From Tepidibacter aestuarii (lineage in GTDB: Bacteria > Bacillota > Clostridia > Peptostreptococcales > Peptostreptococcaceae), in the NCBI RefSeq assembly GCF_934924865.1, contig NZ_OW235315.1, forward strand, positions 558,001 through 622,000: a stretch of 64,000 bases of DNA, given 5' to 3'. Below the pieces are notes generated by a model. That model worked only from the letters and a program-made list of their open reading frames with translations. It did not search any database and was not told the DNA's origin. The position numbers and the translations under genes are program-made. Positions 34,334 through 43,484 of the stretch are shown piece after piece; the stretch's first letter is position 1, and each line of letters begins with the position of its first letter.

Positions 34334-35803
34334 TTGAAGAAGAATTTTATTTTAATTTGTGTATCTATTCTACTAGTATTATTAGCAGGTATTATTTTAT
34401 GGAGTTATTCTATTAAAAATGATGATAAGATATATGAAAATGTATCTATAAATGAGATCTATGTAGGGGGATTATCAAAAGAAGAAGCTAATAGATTATT
34501 AAGTTCAACTTATAATAAAAAATCTATAAAGCTTATATATAATGATCAAGCCTTTGACTTGAATTTTGATAATATAGGATTAGATTTTAAAACTGAAGAA
34601 GCTATTGATACAGCATATGAAGTTGGAAGAAATAAAAACTTTATATATAATATAAAAACTATTATGGATCTTAAAAATAATCACCAAATAACTATCACGC
34701 TTAAAATGGAGTATGACGATCAAAAGCTGGATGATAACTTAAATCAAATAGCCAATCAGATAGACAAAGAACCACAAAATGCAAAAATAGATATAAAAAA
34801 TAAGGCTATAAATATAACACCAGAGACTACCGGGTATATAATAGACAAAGAAAAGTTAAAAGATACTATACTTCACAATATACAAAATAATAACTATTCA
34901 GATATAATTATGCCTGGAAAAGAAATACATGCTCAAATAACTAAGGAATATTTATCTAAAATAAATACATTATTAGGAGAGTTTTCAACAAAATTTAATT
35001 CAGGAAATTATAACAGAAGTTACAATGTTAAGCTTGTAGCTGAAAAGGTTAATGGAATTTTATTAAATCCTGGAGAAGAGTTTTCATTTAATGACACTAC
35101 AGGTAAACGAGGTCTATCACAAGGATTTAAGATGGCACCGGTTATAGTACAAGGACAATTACAAGAAGGGGTAGCTGGAGGAGTATGTTAGGTATCATCT
35201 ACACTATATAATGCAGCCCTTTATTCTGGAATAACTATAACAGATAGAAGAAATCATACAATACCATCATCCTATGTATCTAAAGGAAGAGATGCAACTT
35301 TAGCATTTGGTAGTATAGATTTTAAATTTAAAAATTATTATCAGAATCCTATATATATAGAAAATGTAGTTGTTTCAAATAATATAATTTCAAGAATTTA
35401 TGGAAATGCAAGTGACAAAAAAAATATAGGAATAACTACTGCTGTTACACAGAAAATACCAAGACAAGTTGAGGTTAAAAAAGACTCAAGCATGGCATTA
35501 GGTAAAGAAAGAATAGAGGACAAAGGACGAGATGGATATAAAGTTGATACATATAGAATCTACTATGAAAATGGGAAAGTAGTAAAAAAAGAGCTGATAT
35601 CTAAGAGTTACTATCCTCCTAGAAAAAAAGTTGTATATAGAGGTACAAAAAAGCCAATTCAAACTCAAAAAACATCAGATGTGATAGAGGGGGATTCTAT
35701 TCCAACTAATAATACAGATACACCAATAGATCAAAGTACAGATGTGAATACACCGATAGATCAAAGTACAAATGAGAGCCTAGATAATATGCTATTTGAA
35801 TAA
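34334..35803 (+). pseudogene. VanW/G5 domain protein interrupted by in-frame TAG
   Basis: The frame starts at TTG (GGAGG eight bases upstream) and encodes a membrane anchor (about 5-25), a peptidoglycan-binding-4-like region, and a VanW domain (LNPGEEFSFNDTTGKRG...APVIVQGQLQEGVAGGVC). At codon 286 (35189-35191) there is TAG. The same frame then goes straight on with VSSTLYNAALYSG and ends in a G5 domain (YRIYYENGKVVKKELISKSYY) and a Thr/Asp-rich tail. The family motif is GG-V-C-Q-V-S-S-T-L-Y-N-A, so the TAG replaces a Gln codon, one base change from CAG. Everything else is undamaged. It is a fresh nonsense mutation, a sequencing error, or is read through. Confidence 0.85.
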
Positions 35804-35831
35804 AAAATAGGACTTTATAATTAAAAATGCT

Positions 35832-35884
35832 TTGACGATATAGACTATAGGTTATAATAAAAAGGGCCTATAGTCTATTTTTAA
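35832..35884 (+). promoter_or_regulatory. Promoter inside an inverted repeat, before the DUF2225-cob genes
   Basis: TTGACG (35832-35837), 15 bases, then TATAAT (35853-35858). Around the -10, a 12-bp inverted repeat ATAGACTATAGG / CCTATAGTCTAT (35840-35851 and 35867-35878) is followed by a T-run, so the same DNA can form a terminator for the upstream gene and also frame a promoter as an operator would. Which role dominates is not clear. Confidence 0.5.
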
Positions 35885-35899
35885 AAGAGGTGAAATAAA

Positions 35900-36733
35900 T
35901 TGGATAAAGAATTGTATGACAAAAAAGTAAAGTGCCCTATATGTAAGAATGAATTTACTACAAAAAAAGTAAAAACTTCTGCTCTTAGAATAGATAAAAG
36001 AGACACTGATTTGTATGTTCATTATAAGACTGTAAATCCATATTTATATGCGGTGTGGGTATGCACTAAATGTGGGTATGCAGCCATGGAGGGCAAATTT
36101 AATAGTATCAAAAAGTATCATCATAAGATAATAACAGAAAAAATAACTAGTCTTTGGAATCCCAAAGATTATGGAAAAGAAAGAAATGTAGATGATGCTA
36201 TAAAAACGCATAAATTAGCTATATATGAAGGAAATATACTTAATTGGGAGAAATCTTATATAGGAGGATTAGCTCTTAGGTTATCATGGTTGTATAGATT
36301 AGAAGGAAAGAAAGAACTTGAAATTAAATTTCAAAAATATGCATTGACTATATTTACTGATTGTTTTTCAAAAGAAATCTTTCCTATGGCAGGAATGGAT
36401 TCTGTATCTATGGCGTATTTAATAGGTGAATTGAACAGAAGCTTCCAAAACTATGAAGAGTCTATAAAATGGTTTCAAACAGCTTTAAAAGATCCTAATA
36501 TAAAAAGAAAGAAACTTTTAGAAAATATGGTTAGAAATCAGTGGTATACTGCTATAGAGGAACATAAAAAACTTAAACAATCATATAGTGAAGATGAAAA
36601 ATGCAATGAAGAATGTGATGATATTGAAGAAAACGAAAAAAAACAAAAGGAGGGAATTGAGATTGAGCCAAATAGTGATGGTAACAGGGGGAGCAAGGTC
36701 GGGAAAAAGCTCTTTTTCAGAGGAGCTTTGTAA
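35900..36733 (+). CDS. DUF2225 protein with zinc ribbon
   Basis: 277 residues. The start has a CPICKNEF ... CTKCGYA zinc-ribbon-type pair spaced by a DTDLYVHYKTVNPYLYAVWV segment, the hallmark of DUF2225. The remainder is TPR-like helices (LEIKFQKYALTIFTDCF, YEESIKWFQTALKDP) and an acidic tail. The function is unknown; family members are widespread in clostridia. It starts at TTG with GAGGTGA. Its last 71 bases overlap the cobU gene in another frame; the charged C-terminal tail in the overlap is not conserved-looking and may be accidental. Confidence 0.82.
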   Translation: MDKELYDKKVKCPICKNEFTTKKVKTSALRIDKRDTDLYVHYKTVNPYLYAVWVCTKCGYAAMEGKFNSIKKYHHKIITEKITSLWNPKDYGKERNVDDAIKTHKLAIYEGNILNWEKSYIGGLALRLSWLYRLEGKKELEIKFQKYALTIFTDCFSKEIFPMAGMDSVSMAYLIGELNRSFQNYEESIKWFQTALKDPNIKRKKLLENMVRNQWYTAIEEHKKLKQSYSEDEKCNEECDDIEENEKKQKEGIEIEPNSDGNRGSKVGKKLFFRGAL

Positions 36734-37223
36734 AGGTAAATCAGAAAAAGTGGCTTATATAGCCACTTCTATAGCTTTTGATGATGGAATGAAGGATAGA
36801 ATAAAAAAACATAAAAAGTCCAGACCTCAACATTGGGAGACGTATGAAGCATATAAGGATATATATAATATAATCGACGATATAAAAGAAAAACATGACA
36901 CTGTCTTATTGGACTGTGTAACTCTGCTTGTAAATAATCTTATGTTTAATTTTGACGTTGATTGGGATAAAATATCCAGAGAAGAAATTGATAGTATAGA
37001 ATACTATATAAATGAGCAAATCACTAAATTAATAGATTCAATAAGAAATACGGATTTATATTTTGTATTTGTGACAAATGAGTTAGGTATGGGAATAGTC
37101 CCAGAGAATAGATTATCTAGAATATACAGGGATATAGCTGGAAGGGTTAATCAAAAAATAGCTACATTAAGTGATGAAGTGTATTTGGTGGTAAGCTCTA
37201 TACCAGTAAAGATTAAGGGGTAA
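36663..37223 (+). CDS. cobU: Adenosylcobinamide kinase / guanylyltransferase
   Basis: 186 residues from the TTG at 36663, eight bases after GGAGGG; a TTG two codons earlier is too near. The start VMVTGGARSGKSSFSEEL is the CobU P-loop, followed by YIATSIAFDDGMKDRIKKHKKSRPQHWETYEA (with the guanylylated His), LLDCVTLLVNNLMF and the FVTNELGMGIVPENRLSRIYRDIAGRVNQ signature. CobU phosphorylates adenosylcobinamide and adds GMP, the first step of joining the lower ligand in cobalamin synthesis. It is followed by cobS and cobC, making a salvage module. cobT is not in the window. Confidence 0.95.
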   Translation: MSQIVMVTGGARSGKSSFSEELCKGKSEKVAYIATSIAFDDGMKDRIKKHKKSRPQHWETYEAYKDIYNIIDDIKEKHDTVLLDCVTLLVNNLMFNFDVDWDKISREEIDSIEYYINEQITKLIDSIRNTDLYFVFVTNELGMGIVPENRLSRIYRDIAGRVNQKIATLSDEVYLVVSSIPVKIKG

Positions 37224-37227
37224 GGAT

Positions 37228-37995
37228 ATGAATAGATTTTTAGGTATATTAACATTTTTGACTAGAATACCAGTGCATGCTAATATAGAATTTGATGAAA
37301 ATTTTAATAAAGGTATGATATACTTTCCTACAGTTGGCTTAATATTAGGTATACTATATTTTTTTGTTACATATATTGCTACAAAGTTATTTGGTATTTA
37401 TATAGGAAGCGTAATATTTGTACTTTGTGGAGTAGTATTAACTGGAGGACTTCATTTAGATGGTGTTGGAGATACATTTGATGGAATTTATAGTTATAGA
37501 GATAAAGAAAGAATACTAGAAATTATGAAAGATTCAAGACTTGGAACTAATGCACTTTTAGCTATATTATTTGTTATACTTTTAAAAATAGGATTTGTAT
37601 ATAAGATTATAAATTCAAATATATATTATTTAACAATATTGATGCCTATATATGGAAGGCTTTCTATAGCTTTTGCATCTTACAATAATAAAAGTCCTAG
37701 AAAAAATGGTATGGGAAATGTATTTATAGGTCAAATAAATAAAACTCAGATAGCTATATGTTGTGCTTTTACAGTGGTATATATAGTCTTGTTGAATGTA
37801 GTTTTTGGTTTGGATTTGAAACTAATGATTTATAATATAATATTTATGATTGTATTGTGGATTTTAATTAGGCTTTATACTAAATATATAACTAACATAA
37901 TAGGTGGAATAACAGGAGATATATTAGGTTGTATTTGTGAACTTACAGAGGTAATATATCTGCTGTTTATTTGTTTGGGGGTATATATATGGTAA
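37228..37995 (+). CDS. cobS: Adenosylcobinamide-GDP ribazoletransferase (cobalamin synthase)
   Basis: 255 residues with six or more membrane helices. The conserved active region is LTGGLHLDGVGDTFDGIYSYRDKERILEIMKDSRLGTNA, with Asp-rich metal-binding motifs typical of CobS. It joins adenosylcobinamide-GDP to alpha-ribazole (phosphate) in the membrane. It begins four bases after cobU and overlaps cobC by seven bases, so the three are one operon. Confidence 0.95.
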   Translation: MNRFLGILTFLTRIPVHANIEFDENFNKGMIYFPTVGLILGILYFFVTYIATKLFGIYIGSVIFVLCGVVLTGGLHLDGVGDTFDGIYSYRDKERILEIMKDSRLGTNALLAILFVILLKIGFVYKIINSNIYYLTILMPIYGRLSIAFASYNNKSPRKNGMGNVFIGQINKTQIAICCAFTVVYIVLLNVVFGLDLKLMIYNIIFMIVLWILIRLYTKYITNIIGGITGDILGCICELTEVIYLLFICLGVYIW

Positions 37996-38594
37996 AATTT
38001 ATATTCATAAGACATGGTTTAACGTTGGATAATGAGAGCATGAAGCTTTCTGGATTTATAGATAGTAAACTAAGTGATACAGGTAAAGATCAGGCAAAGA
38101 AAACTAGCATAAGATTGAAAGTTGAAAAAATAGATTTGATATATTCTAGTCCTTTAAGGAGAGCTGTAAATACTGCTAAAGAAATATCTCGAATAAAAAA
38201 TGTAGAGATAAATATTTGTGAAGAGTTTAAGGAAATGAACTTTGGAGATTTTGAAGGACTAACATTTAATGAAATAGAGTCTAATCATAAAGAAGAATAT
38301 GAAAGATTAAAAAGTGAATCTTTTGAATATAATTTTCCAAATGGGGAGAATATGATAGGGTTTCATGATAGGATATCTAAGAAAATTGATGATATAATCA
38401 AGGAACAAGATGGTAAAACTGTATTAATAGTATCTCATGCTGGTGTTATAAGGGCTTGTCTATCTCACCTTATAAGTAAAGATCATACATATCATTGGAA
38501 CTTTAAAATAGATAATTGTAGTATGACTATAGTTGAGGTTGTTGATAATTTTTCTGTTATACACAGTTTAAACAATACTGAACATTTGAGGTGA
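37989..38594 (+). CDS. cobC: Histidine phosphatase, CobC-type (alpha-ribazole phosphatase)
   Basis: 201 residues from the ATG at 37989, overlapping cobS; the ORF could begin earlier but only inside cobS and without a ribosome site. It has the phosphoglycerate-mutase-like catalytic motifs IRHGLT (phospho-His) and SHAGVIRACL (second His), with SSPLRRAVNTA and EEFKEMNFGDFEG. In this operon it most probably removes the 5'-phosphate of alpha-ribazole phosphate or of cobalamin phosphate. The context is the main support for the substrate. Confidence 0.85.
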   Translation: MVKFIFIRHGLTLDNESMKLSGFIDSKLSDTGKDQAKKTSIRLKVEKIDLIYSSPLRRAVNTAKEISRIKNVEINICEEFKEMNFGDFEGLTFNEIESNHKEEYERLKSESFEYNFPNGENMIGFHDRISKKIDDIIKEQDGKTVLIVSHAGVIRACLSHLISKDHTYHWNFKIDNCSMTIVEVVDNFSVIHSLNNTEHLR

Positions 38595-38599
38595 TAAAA

Positions 38600-39427
38600 A
38601 TGAAATATAAATTAATAGTAACTGATATGGATGGAACTCTTTTAAGTAATCATAAAGAAATTACTAAAGAGAATAAGACGGCTTTAAAGAAAGCAAAGGA
38701 AATGGGAGTTAATGTAGCAATAGCTACTGGAAGAATATATACATCTGCTAGATATTATGCAAATTTATTAGGACTAGATGCTCCAATAATAGCTTGTAAT
38801 GGAGCTATAATAAGAGAAGAAAAGACTAATAATACATTATATGAAAACACCATGAATGAAGATGCCTGTAAGATAGTAGCAAATATATGTGAAAAATTCG
38901 GCATATACTATCATTTTTATAATGATAGTGGATTTTACTGTAAAGAACTTAAATATTCATCTCTTCAATATTCTAAGTGGAATGAAACTCAAACAGAAGA
39001 AAATAGATTAAATATACAAATAATGGATGATCCTATTGAATTCATACAAAATACAGACAATATATTAAAGTTTGTAATAATTGATGATGATTTAGATAAA
39101 TTAGATAAAGTAAAAAATGAACTTGATAAGATAGATAATATAGAAGTTAGTAAATCATGGCATAACAATATAGAGGTTATGAATAAAGGTGTGAGCAAGG
39201 GTCAAGCGGTAAAAAAATTAGCAGAGCACTTTGGAGTGAATCAAGATGAAATAATAACATTTGGAGATAATTTTAATGACTTGAGCATGATAGAATACGC
39301 TGGAATGGGAGTTGCCATGGGAAATTCTGAAGACAAGGTAAAGAAAAAAGCTAACTTTATAACTGATTCTAATGATCAAAATGGAGTTGCTAAAGCGTTA
39401 AATGAATTATTAAATATAGAATATTAA
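38600..39427 (+). CDS. Cof-type HAD hydrolase
   Basis: 275 residues from the ATG at 38600; its ribosome site GAGGTGA overlaps the cobC stop. HAD motifs are complete: IVTDMDGTLL (motif I), ATGR (II), Lys in KGVSKGQAVKKL (III) and FGDNFNDLSMIEYAGMGVAMGNS (IV), with a type IIB cap. These are phosphatases of sugar phosphates, nucleotides or flavin precursors; the substrate is unknown. It is translationally coupled to cobC, which may mean no more than shared transcription. Confidence 0.93.
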   Translation: MKYKLIVTDMDGTLLSNHKEITKENKTALKKAKEMGVNVAIATGRIYTSARYYANLLGLDAPIIACNGAIIREEKTNNTLYENTMNEDACKIVANICEKFGIYYHFYNDSGFYCKELKYSSLQYSKWNETQTEENRLNIQIMDDPIEFIQNTDNILKFVIIDDDLDKLDKVKNELDKIDNIEVSKSWHNNIEVMNKGVSKGQAVKKLAEHFGVNQDEIITFGDNFNDLSMIEYAGMGVAMGNSEDKVKKKANFITDSNDQNGVAKALNELLNIEY

Positions 39428-39435
39428 AGAAGGTT

Positions 39436-40599
39436 GTGGATATATTGCAAAAAGAAATGGTATCTATAAGTGGATGTGGAGAATATGATTACGATTTGGT
39501 AAAAAAATCAATAGAACAATCCTTTGAAAATTTAGGTGGAATAGACAAATATATAAATAAAAATGAAACAGTTTTATTAAAATTAAATCTTTTGATGAAA
39601 AAAAAACCAGAAGATGCAACTACTACACATCCTATATTTGCAAAGGCATTAGCACAGACAATTATAGATTTTGGAGCTAAAGTTATCATAGCAGATAGTC
39701 CGGGAGGCCCTTTTAATATAAATTTACTAAAAGGCGTATATAAGGCATGTGGAATAGAAGAAATAGCAAATGATACAGGAGCAGAACTAAATTATAATAC
39801 AAATTCAATAGAAATTAAGAACGATAATGGACTAATACTAAAAAAAATAACTGCTATTGAAGTTTTGAATGAAGTAGATAAGGTTATATCAGTCTCAAAG
39901 TTGAAGACTCACGGGATGATGATGTTTACAGGTGCAGTTAAAAATATGTTTGGAGTAGTTGCAGGTCTTGAAAAAGCAGAATACCATGTTAGAATGCCAG
40001 AAAATGTTGATTTTTCAAATGCTTTAGTGGATATATGCATGGCATCTAAACCTATATTATCTTTTATGGATGGTATAGTTGGGATGCAAGGAGAGGGACC
40101 TAGTGCAGGTGAAGCAAGAGATATAGGTGTTGTTATAGCTTCTACCAGTCCATATCATTTAGATGTAGTAGCTACTAATATTATTGGATTAAAGTCTACT
40201 AAAGTACCTACTATCCAAAGGTGTGTAGAAAGAAATTTATGCTCTGGAACCTATGAAGATATAGAACTAAAAGGAGATAATATAGATAGCTTTATAATAG
40301 ATGATTTTGTAATCCCTGAGATAAGAAGTTTAGACTTACTAGATGGAAAAGTACCGAAATTTTTAAGAGAAATACTGAATGGACTTTTACAGCCAAGACC
40401 TGTGTTTATACATGATAAATGTGTAGGATGTGGGGATTGTGCAAAAAACTGTCCGCCTAAGGTTATAGATATGGTAGATAAAAGACCTATAGTGAACTTA
40501 GATGGATGTATAAGATGTTTTTGTTGTCAGGAATTATGTCCTGTAGAGGCTGTTAATATAAATAGGCCTTTATTAATGAAAATATTAGCAAGGCTATAG
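39436..40599 (+). CDS. DUF362 protein with C-terminal double ferredoxin
   Basis: 387 residues. The first 300 are a DUF362 domain (ENLGGIDKYINKNETVLLKLNLL, THPIFAKALAQTIIDFGAKVIIADSPGG, VSKLKTHGMMMFTGAVKNMFGVVAG, SFMDGIVGMQGEGPSAGE). The end has two 4Fe-4S motifs, CVGCGDCAKNCP and CIRCFCCQELCP. DUF362-ferredoxin proteins are common in anaerobes; their reaction is not established. The start is taken at GTG, although the AAGAAGG site is only two bases before it; a TTG three codons on is an alternative. Confidence 0.85.
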   Translation: MDILQKEMVSISGCGEYDYDLVKKSIEQSFENLGGIDKYINKNETVLLKLNLLMKKKPEDATTTHPIFAKALAQTIIDFGAKVIIADSPGGPFNINLLKGVYKACGIEEIANDTGAELNYNTNSIEIKNDNGLILKKITAIEVLNEVDKVISVSKLKTHGMMMFTGAVKNMFGVVAGLEKAEYHVRMPENVDFSNALVDICMASKPILSFMDGIVGMQGEGPSAGEARDIGVVIASTSPYHLDVVATNIIGLKSTKVPTIQRCVERNLCSGTYEDIELKGDNIDSFIIDDFVIPEIRSLDLLDGKVPKFLREILNGLLQPRPVFIHDKCVGCGDCAKNCPPKVIDMVDKRPIVNLDGCIRCFCCQELCPVEAVNINRPLLMKILARL

Positions 40600-40653
40600 A
40601 GTTGTTTTAAAGAAAAAATTAATATATAATTATATGGAAATTTATACGATTGA

Positions 40654-40774
40654 GAGTTCCAAGATTCTATGAATATAAGAACTTTACAGATTGTGGGTAG
40701 TCTCCACATTGAATATTTATGTGACTAAAAACTTATTTGGAGTAAAAACTCTATCTAAATTAAGTTTAGTTTTA
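40654..40774. repeat. Intergenic element B (related to 28645-28775)
   Basis: It starts GAGTTCCAAGATTCTAT, has an AGTTC / GAACT inverted pair, a TGTGG-GTAGTCT-CCACA hairpin, and ends with GGAGT-AAAA-ACTC then TAAATTAAGTTTAG. The start and the AATTAAGTTT end match element A by eye, while the middle is divergent. Confidence 0.35.
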
Positions 40775-40813
40775 TAATATAGCAATATTAAGATTGAGAA
40801 TAGGAGAATGTTT

Positions 40814-41284
40814 ATGTCGATAAATATAGTTTTAGTAGAGCCTGAAATACCTCAAAATACAGGAAATATAATAAGAACATGTGCTGCAACCGGAGCAAAA
40901 CTACATTTAGTAAGACCTCTTGGGTTTTCTATGGATAATAAATATTTGAAAAGAGCAGGACTAGATTATTGGGATCTAGCAGATGTGCAGTATTATGATA
41001 GCTTTGATGAGCTTAAAGAAAAGAATGAAAATGCTAAGTTTTTTTATTCTACAACGAAAACTAACCAAAATCATAGTGATGTAAATTATGAAAAAGGTTG
41101 CTTTATAGTATTCGGGAAAGAGACTAAGGGTCTTCCTGTAGACTTACTTAATGATAATAAAGAAACGTGTATAAGAGTACCAATGAGAGATATAGAAAGA
41201 GCTAGGTCATTAAACTTATCTAATTCTGTTGCTATAGTTGCTTATGAAGCTTTAAGACAAATTGGTTATCCAGACATGAGATAA
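40814..41284 (+). CDS. trmL: tRNA (cytidine/uridine-34 2'-O)-methyltransferase TrmL
   Basis: 156 residues from the second ATG (40814), which fits the AGGAGA site (the first ATG at 40808 is adjacent to it). The SPOUT fold motifs are NIVLVEPEIPQNTGNIIRTCAATGAKLHLV (motif 1), FIVFGKETKGLP (2) and CIRVPMRDIERARSLNLSNSVAIVAYEALRQ (3). TrmL methylates the ribose at the wobble position of tRNA-Leu. The length is normal. It may be transcribed with the degV genes. Confidence 0.95.
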   Translation: MSINIVLVEPEIPQNTGNIIRTCAATGAKLHLVRPLGFSMDNKYLKRAGLDYWDLADVQYYDSFDELKEKNENAKFFYSTTKTNQNHSDVNYEKGCFIVFGKETKGLPVDLLNDNKETCIRVPMRDIERARSLNLSNSVAIVAYEALRQIGYPDMR

Positions 41285-41294
41285 GGGGGACAAT

Positions 41295-42127
41295 ATGGTA
41301 AAAATAGTTACAGATAGTGTATCTGATTTACCTAGAGATTACATTGAAAAATATGATATAAAAGTTATGAATCTGAATATTATATTTGGAGAAGATGTAT
41401 ACAAAGATAGAGTAGGAATAAGTGCTAATGAAGTATTTGAAAGAATTAAAAATAATAATGAGTTTCCTAAAACTAGTCAAGTAACTTCGTTTGAATTTAT
41501 AGATATATTTGATGAGTTGACTAAGGATTCTGATGACGTATTAGCTATTTTAATGTCTTCTAAAATGAGTGGAACATATAATTCGGCTATTATTGCGAAA
41601 AATGAACTTAGTGACCGAAAAATCTAAGTTGTAGATTCTAAGGGAATAACATTAGGATATGGCCTAATAGTAATAGAAGCTGCTAAAATGGCTAAACAAG
41701 GAAAAATACTTGATGAGATAAAAAAAATACAGATCATGATAGATAACATGGAGTATTTAATAGTATTTGATACATTAGAATATGCATATAAGGGTGGAAG
41801 GATAAGTAAAAGTCAGTACATGATATCTAACTTTTTAAATACAAAGCTTATAGTTACAATGAAAGATGGAGAAATGGTAGTAAAAGATAAAGTTAGAGGA
41901 AGAAAGAAAGTTTTAAAGTGGTTAACTGATTATATAAAAAGCAACAACATAGATATTACTGGAAAGGTTATAGGTCTTAATCATGCAAATGACCTAGAGT
42001 ATCTAGAAAAGCTGACATAATTAATGAATTCAATCCAAAGGAAATAATAATTTCTGATGTTGCTTGTACTGTAGCAGCGTATTCAGGTTTAAGCGCTATA
42101 GCTATTTATTTTGAAAAGGAGGCGTAG
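41295..42127 (+). pseudogene. Broken degV copy (in-frame TAA plus frameshift)
   Basis: The start MVKIVTDSVSDLPRDYIEKYDIKVMNLNIIF is a DegV fatty-acid-binding domain, related along its length to the intact gene that follows. The frame is cut by TAA at 41625-41627, where homologues read IxVVDS; the codon is one change from CAA. After VVDSKGITLGYGLIVIEAAKMAKQGK it continues to KGGRISKSQY and EYLEKL, and near 42010 the frame shifts by one base; the remaining IINEFNPKEIIISDVACTVAAYSG...IYFEKEA is in another frame and ends at 42127. Two independent lesions show real decay, not one sequencing error. It is the first of a tandem pair; the partner keeps the function. Confidence 0.9.
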
Positions 42128-42128
42128 T

Positions 42129-42968
42129 ATGGGTATAAAAATAGTAACAGATAGTTTATCAGATTTACCAAAAAAATTGGTAAAGGAATTTGACATTGAA
42201 GTGCTTCCTCTTACGGTTATATTTGAAGATAAAGAATATAGAGACGGTATAGATCTAACTAGTGAAGAATTTTACAGAAAGCTTAGAGAAGGCTCATCAA
42301 TTCCTAAAACAAGTCAAGTCACACCTGCTAAATTTAAAGAAGCTTTTGATAAATATTTAAAAACGCATGAACATATAATTTATATATCGGGGTCTTCTAG
42401 AGCAACTGGGACATATCAATCATCTATTATAGCTAAAGATTTATTTGAAAATGATAATATACATATATTTGATAGTATGGCTTTGTCATTTGGATGTGGT
42501 ATTATGGTTCTAAAAGCAGCTCAAATGGCTAAAGAAGGTAAAAATGTTCAAGAAATTCTATTAGAATTAGAAAATATGAAAAATAGAGTAGATCATATAT
42601 TTACAGTTGACACATTGGAATACCTTCAAAAAGGAGGGCGAATTTCATCTACCAAGGCAGCTATAGGAACTATACTAAATATAAAGCCTATACTTACTGT
42701 TGAAGAAGGTCTTGTCTCTCAACTTGATCAAGTTAGAGGTAAGAAAAAAGTTATATCTAAGATGATAGAAATAGTTAAAAAAAGAAGCACTAATATACAA
42801 AGTCAGACTATAGGAATAAGTCATGCTGATAATGAAGAGTTATTAGATGAATTCAAAAGAGTTATAAAAGAAGAATTAAAACCTAAAGATATAATAGTTT
42901 CAAATATTGGATCAGCCATAGGAACACATGCAGGTCCTGGTACTATAGCGATATTTTATATGAAATAA
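42129..42968 (+). CDS. DegV family fatty-acid-binding protein
   Basis: 279 residues from the ATG at 42129, right behind AAAAGGAGG inside the end of the broken copy. It has the DegV motifs KIVTDSLSDLPKKL, LPLTVIFEDKEYRDG, PKTSQVTP, YISGSSRATGTYQSS, FDSMALSFGCG, DTLEYLQKGGRISS and GTHAGPGTIAIFYMK. DegV/FakB proteins bind a fatty acid for phosphorylation by a FakA kinase, feeding host or medium lipids into phospholipid synthesis. No fakA is in the window. It is intact, unlike its upstream paralogue. Confidence 0.94.
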   Translation: MGIKIVTDSLSDLPKKLVKEFDIEVLPLTVIFEDKEYRDGIDLTSEEFYRKLREGSSIPKTSQVTPAKFKEAFDKYLKTHEHIIYISGSSRATGTYQSSIIAKDLFENDNIHIFDSMALSFGCGIMVLKAAQMAKEGKNVQEILLELENMKNRVDHIFTVDTLEYLQKGGRISSTKAAIGTILNIKPILTVEEGLVSQLDQVRGKKKVISKMIEIVKKRSTNIQSQTIGISHADNEELLDEFKRVIKEELKPKDIIVSNIGSAIGTHAGPGTIAIFYMK

Positions 42969-43428
42969 TAATTATATAATACAAGTTAATGAAATTGAAG
43001 ATTTAACGTATCATATTAATATTCAAAAAAGTAGGATAATAAATATACTAATAAAAAATACTTCCGTGAAAGCGGAAGTTTTTTTATTATAAGAGTGAAA
43101 TTGGAATTTAATGTTATTTATTATAAAAATGAGATATAATACAATGAAATATTATTTTGAATATTGAGTAGAGAAAATTGCTGAAATATATATTCTATTT
43201 AAAAAAAATGTATATGATATATATGTTTTAAAAAACGCATATTAGAGCTAATAGTTAAAATATAGTCAAAGTTAAACAGTTTAAAGTATAATTATTTGCC
43301 GAAAAACAAGAAAGGTCAAGTGAAATTGATAGAATTAAATTATTATTTAAATTAAATTTTAGGAAAGCGTTAAGATAATCATGGTTGTCAAGTGTCGAAA
43401 TGTTGTGAAAAAAAAATCGAAATACCTA
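42969..43428. other. Intergenic region before the glycine reductase promoter
   Basis: It contains the degV terminator at 43060-43086; the remaining roughly 340 bases to the grd promoter are AT-rich. I see no gene, RNA or clear repeat in it. Confidence 0.5.
43060..43086 (+). terminator. Rho-independent terminator after degV
   Basis: The stem ACTTCCG / CGGAAGT with a six-base loop and a T-run. Confidence 0.85.
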
Positions 43429-43457
43429 TTGATAAATTTATAACTTTTCTTTATAAT
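43429..43457 (+). promoter_or_regulatory. Sigma-A-type promoter of the glycine reductase operon
   Basis: TTGATA (43429-43434), exactly 17 bases, TATAAT (43452-43457). Transcription would begin near 43464, about 20 bases before the riboswitch. Confidence 0.8.
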
Positions 43458-43484
43458 GTACTTAAGAGATATAAAAAAAATAAA

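Noticed and set aside
36588..36662. Upstream ATG for cobU at 36588
   Set aside because: It gives a Lys/Asn-rich tail absent from CobU proteins and no ribosome site; GGAGGG fits the TTG at 36663.
34334..42127. Pyrrolysine or stop-codon recoding as explanation for vanW TAG and degV TAA
   Set aside because: TAG and TAA both serve as ordinary stops for intact genes here (TAG after grdE, the Lon-like gene and the ArsR gene), the replaced residue is Gln, and the degV copy also has a frameshift.
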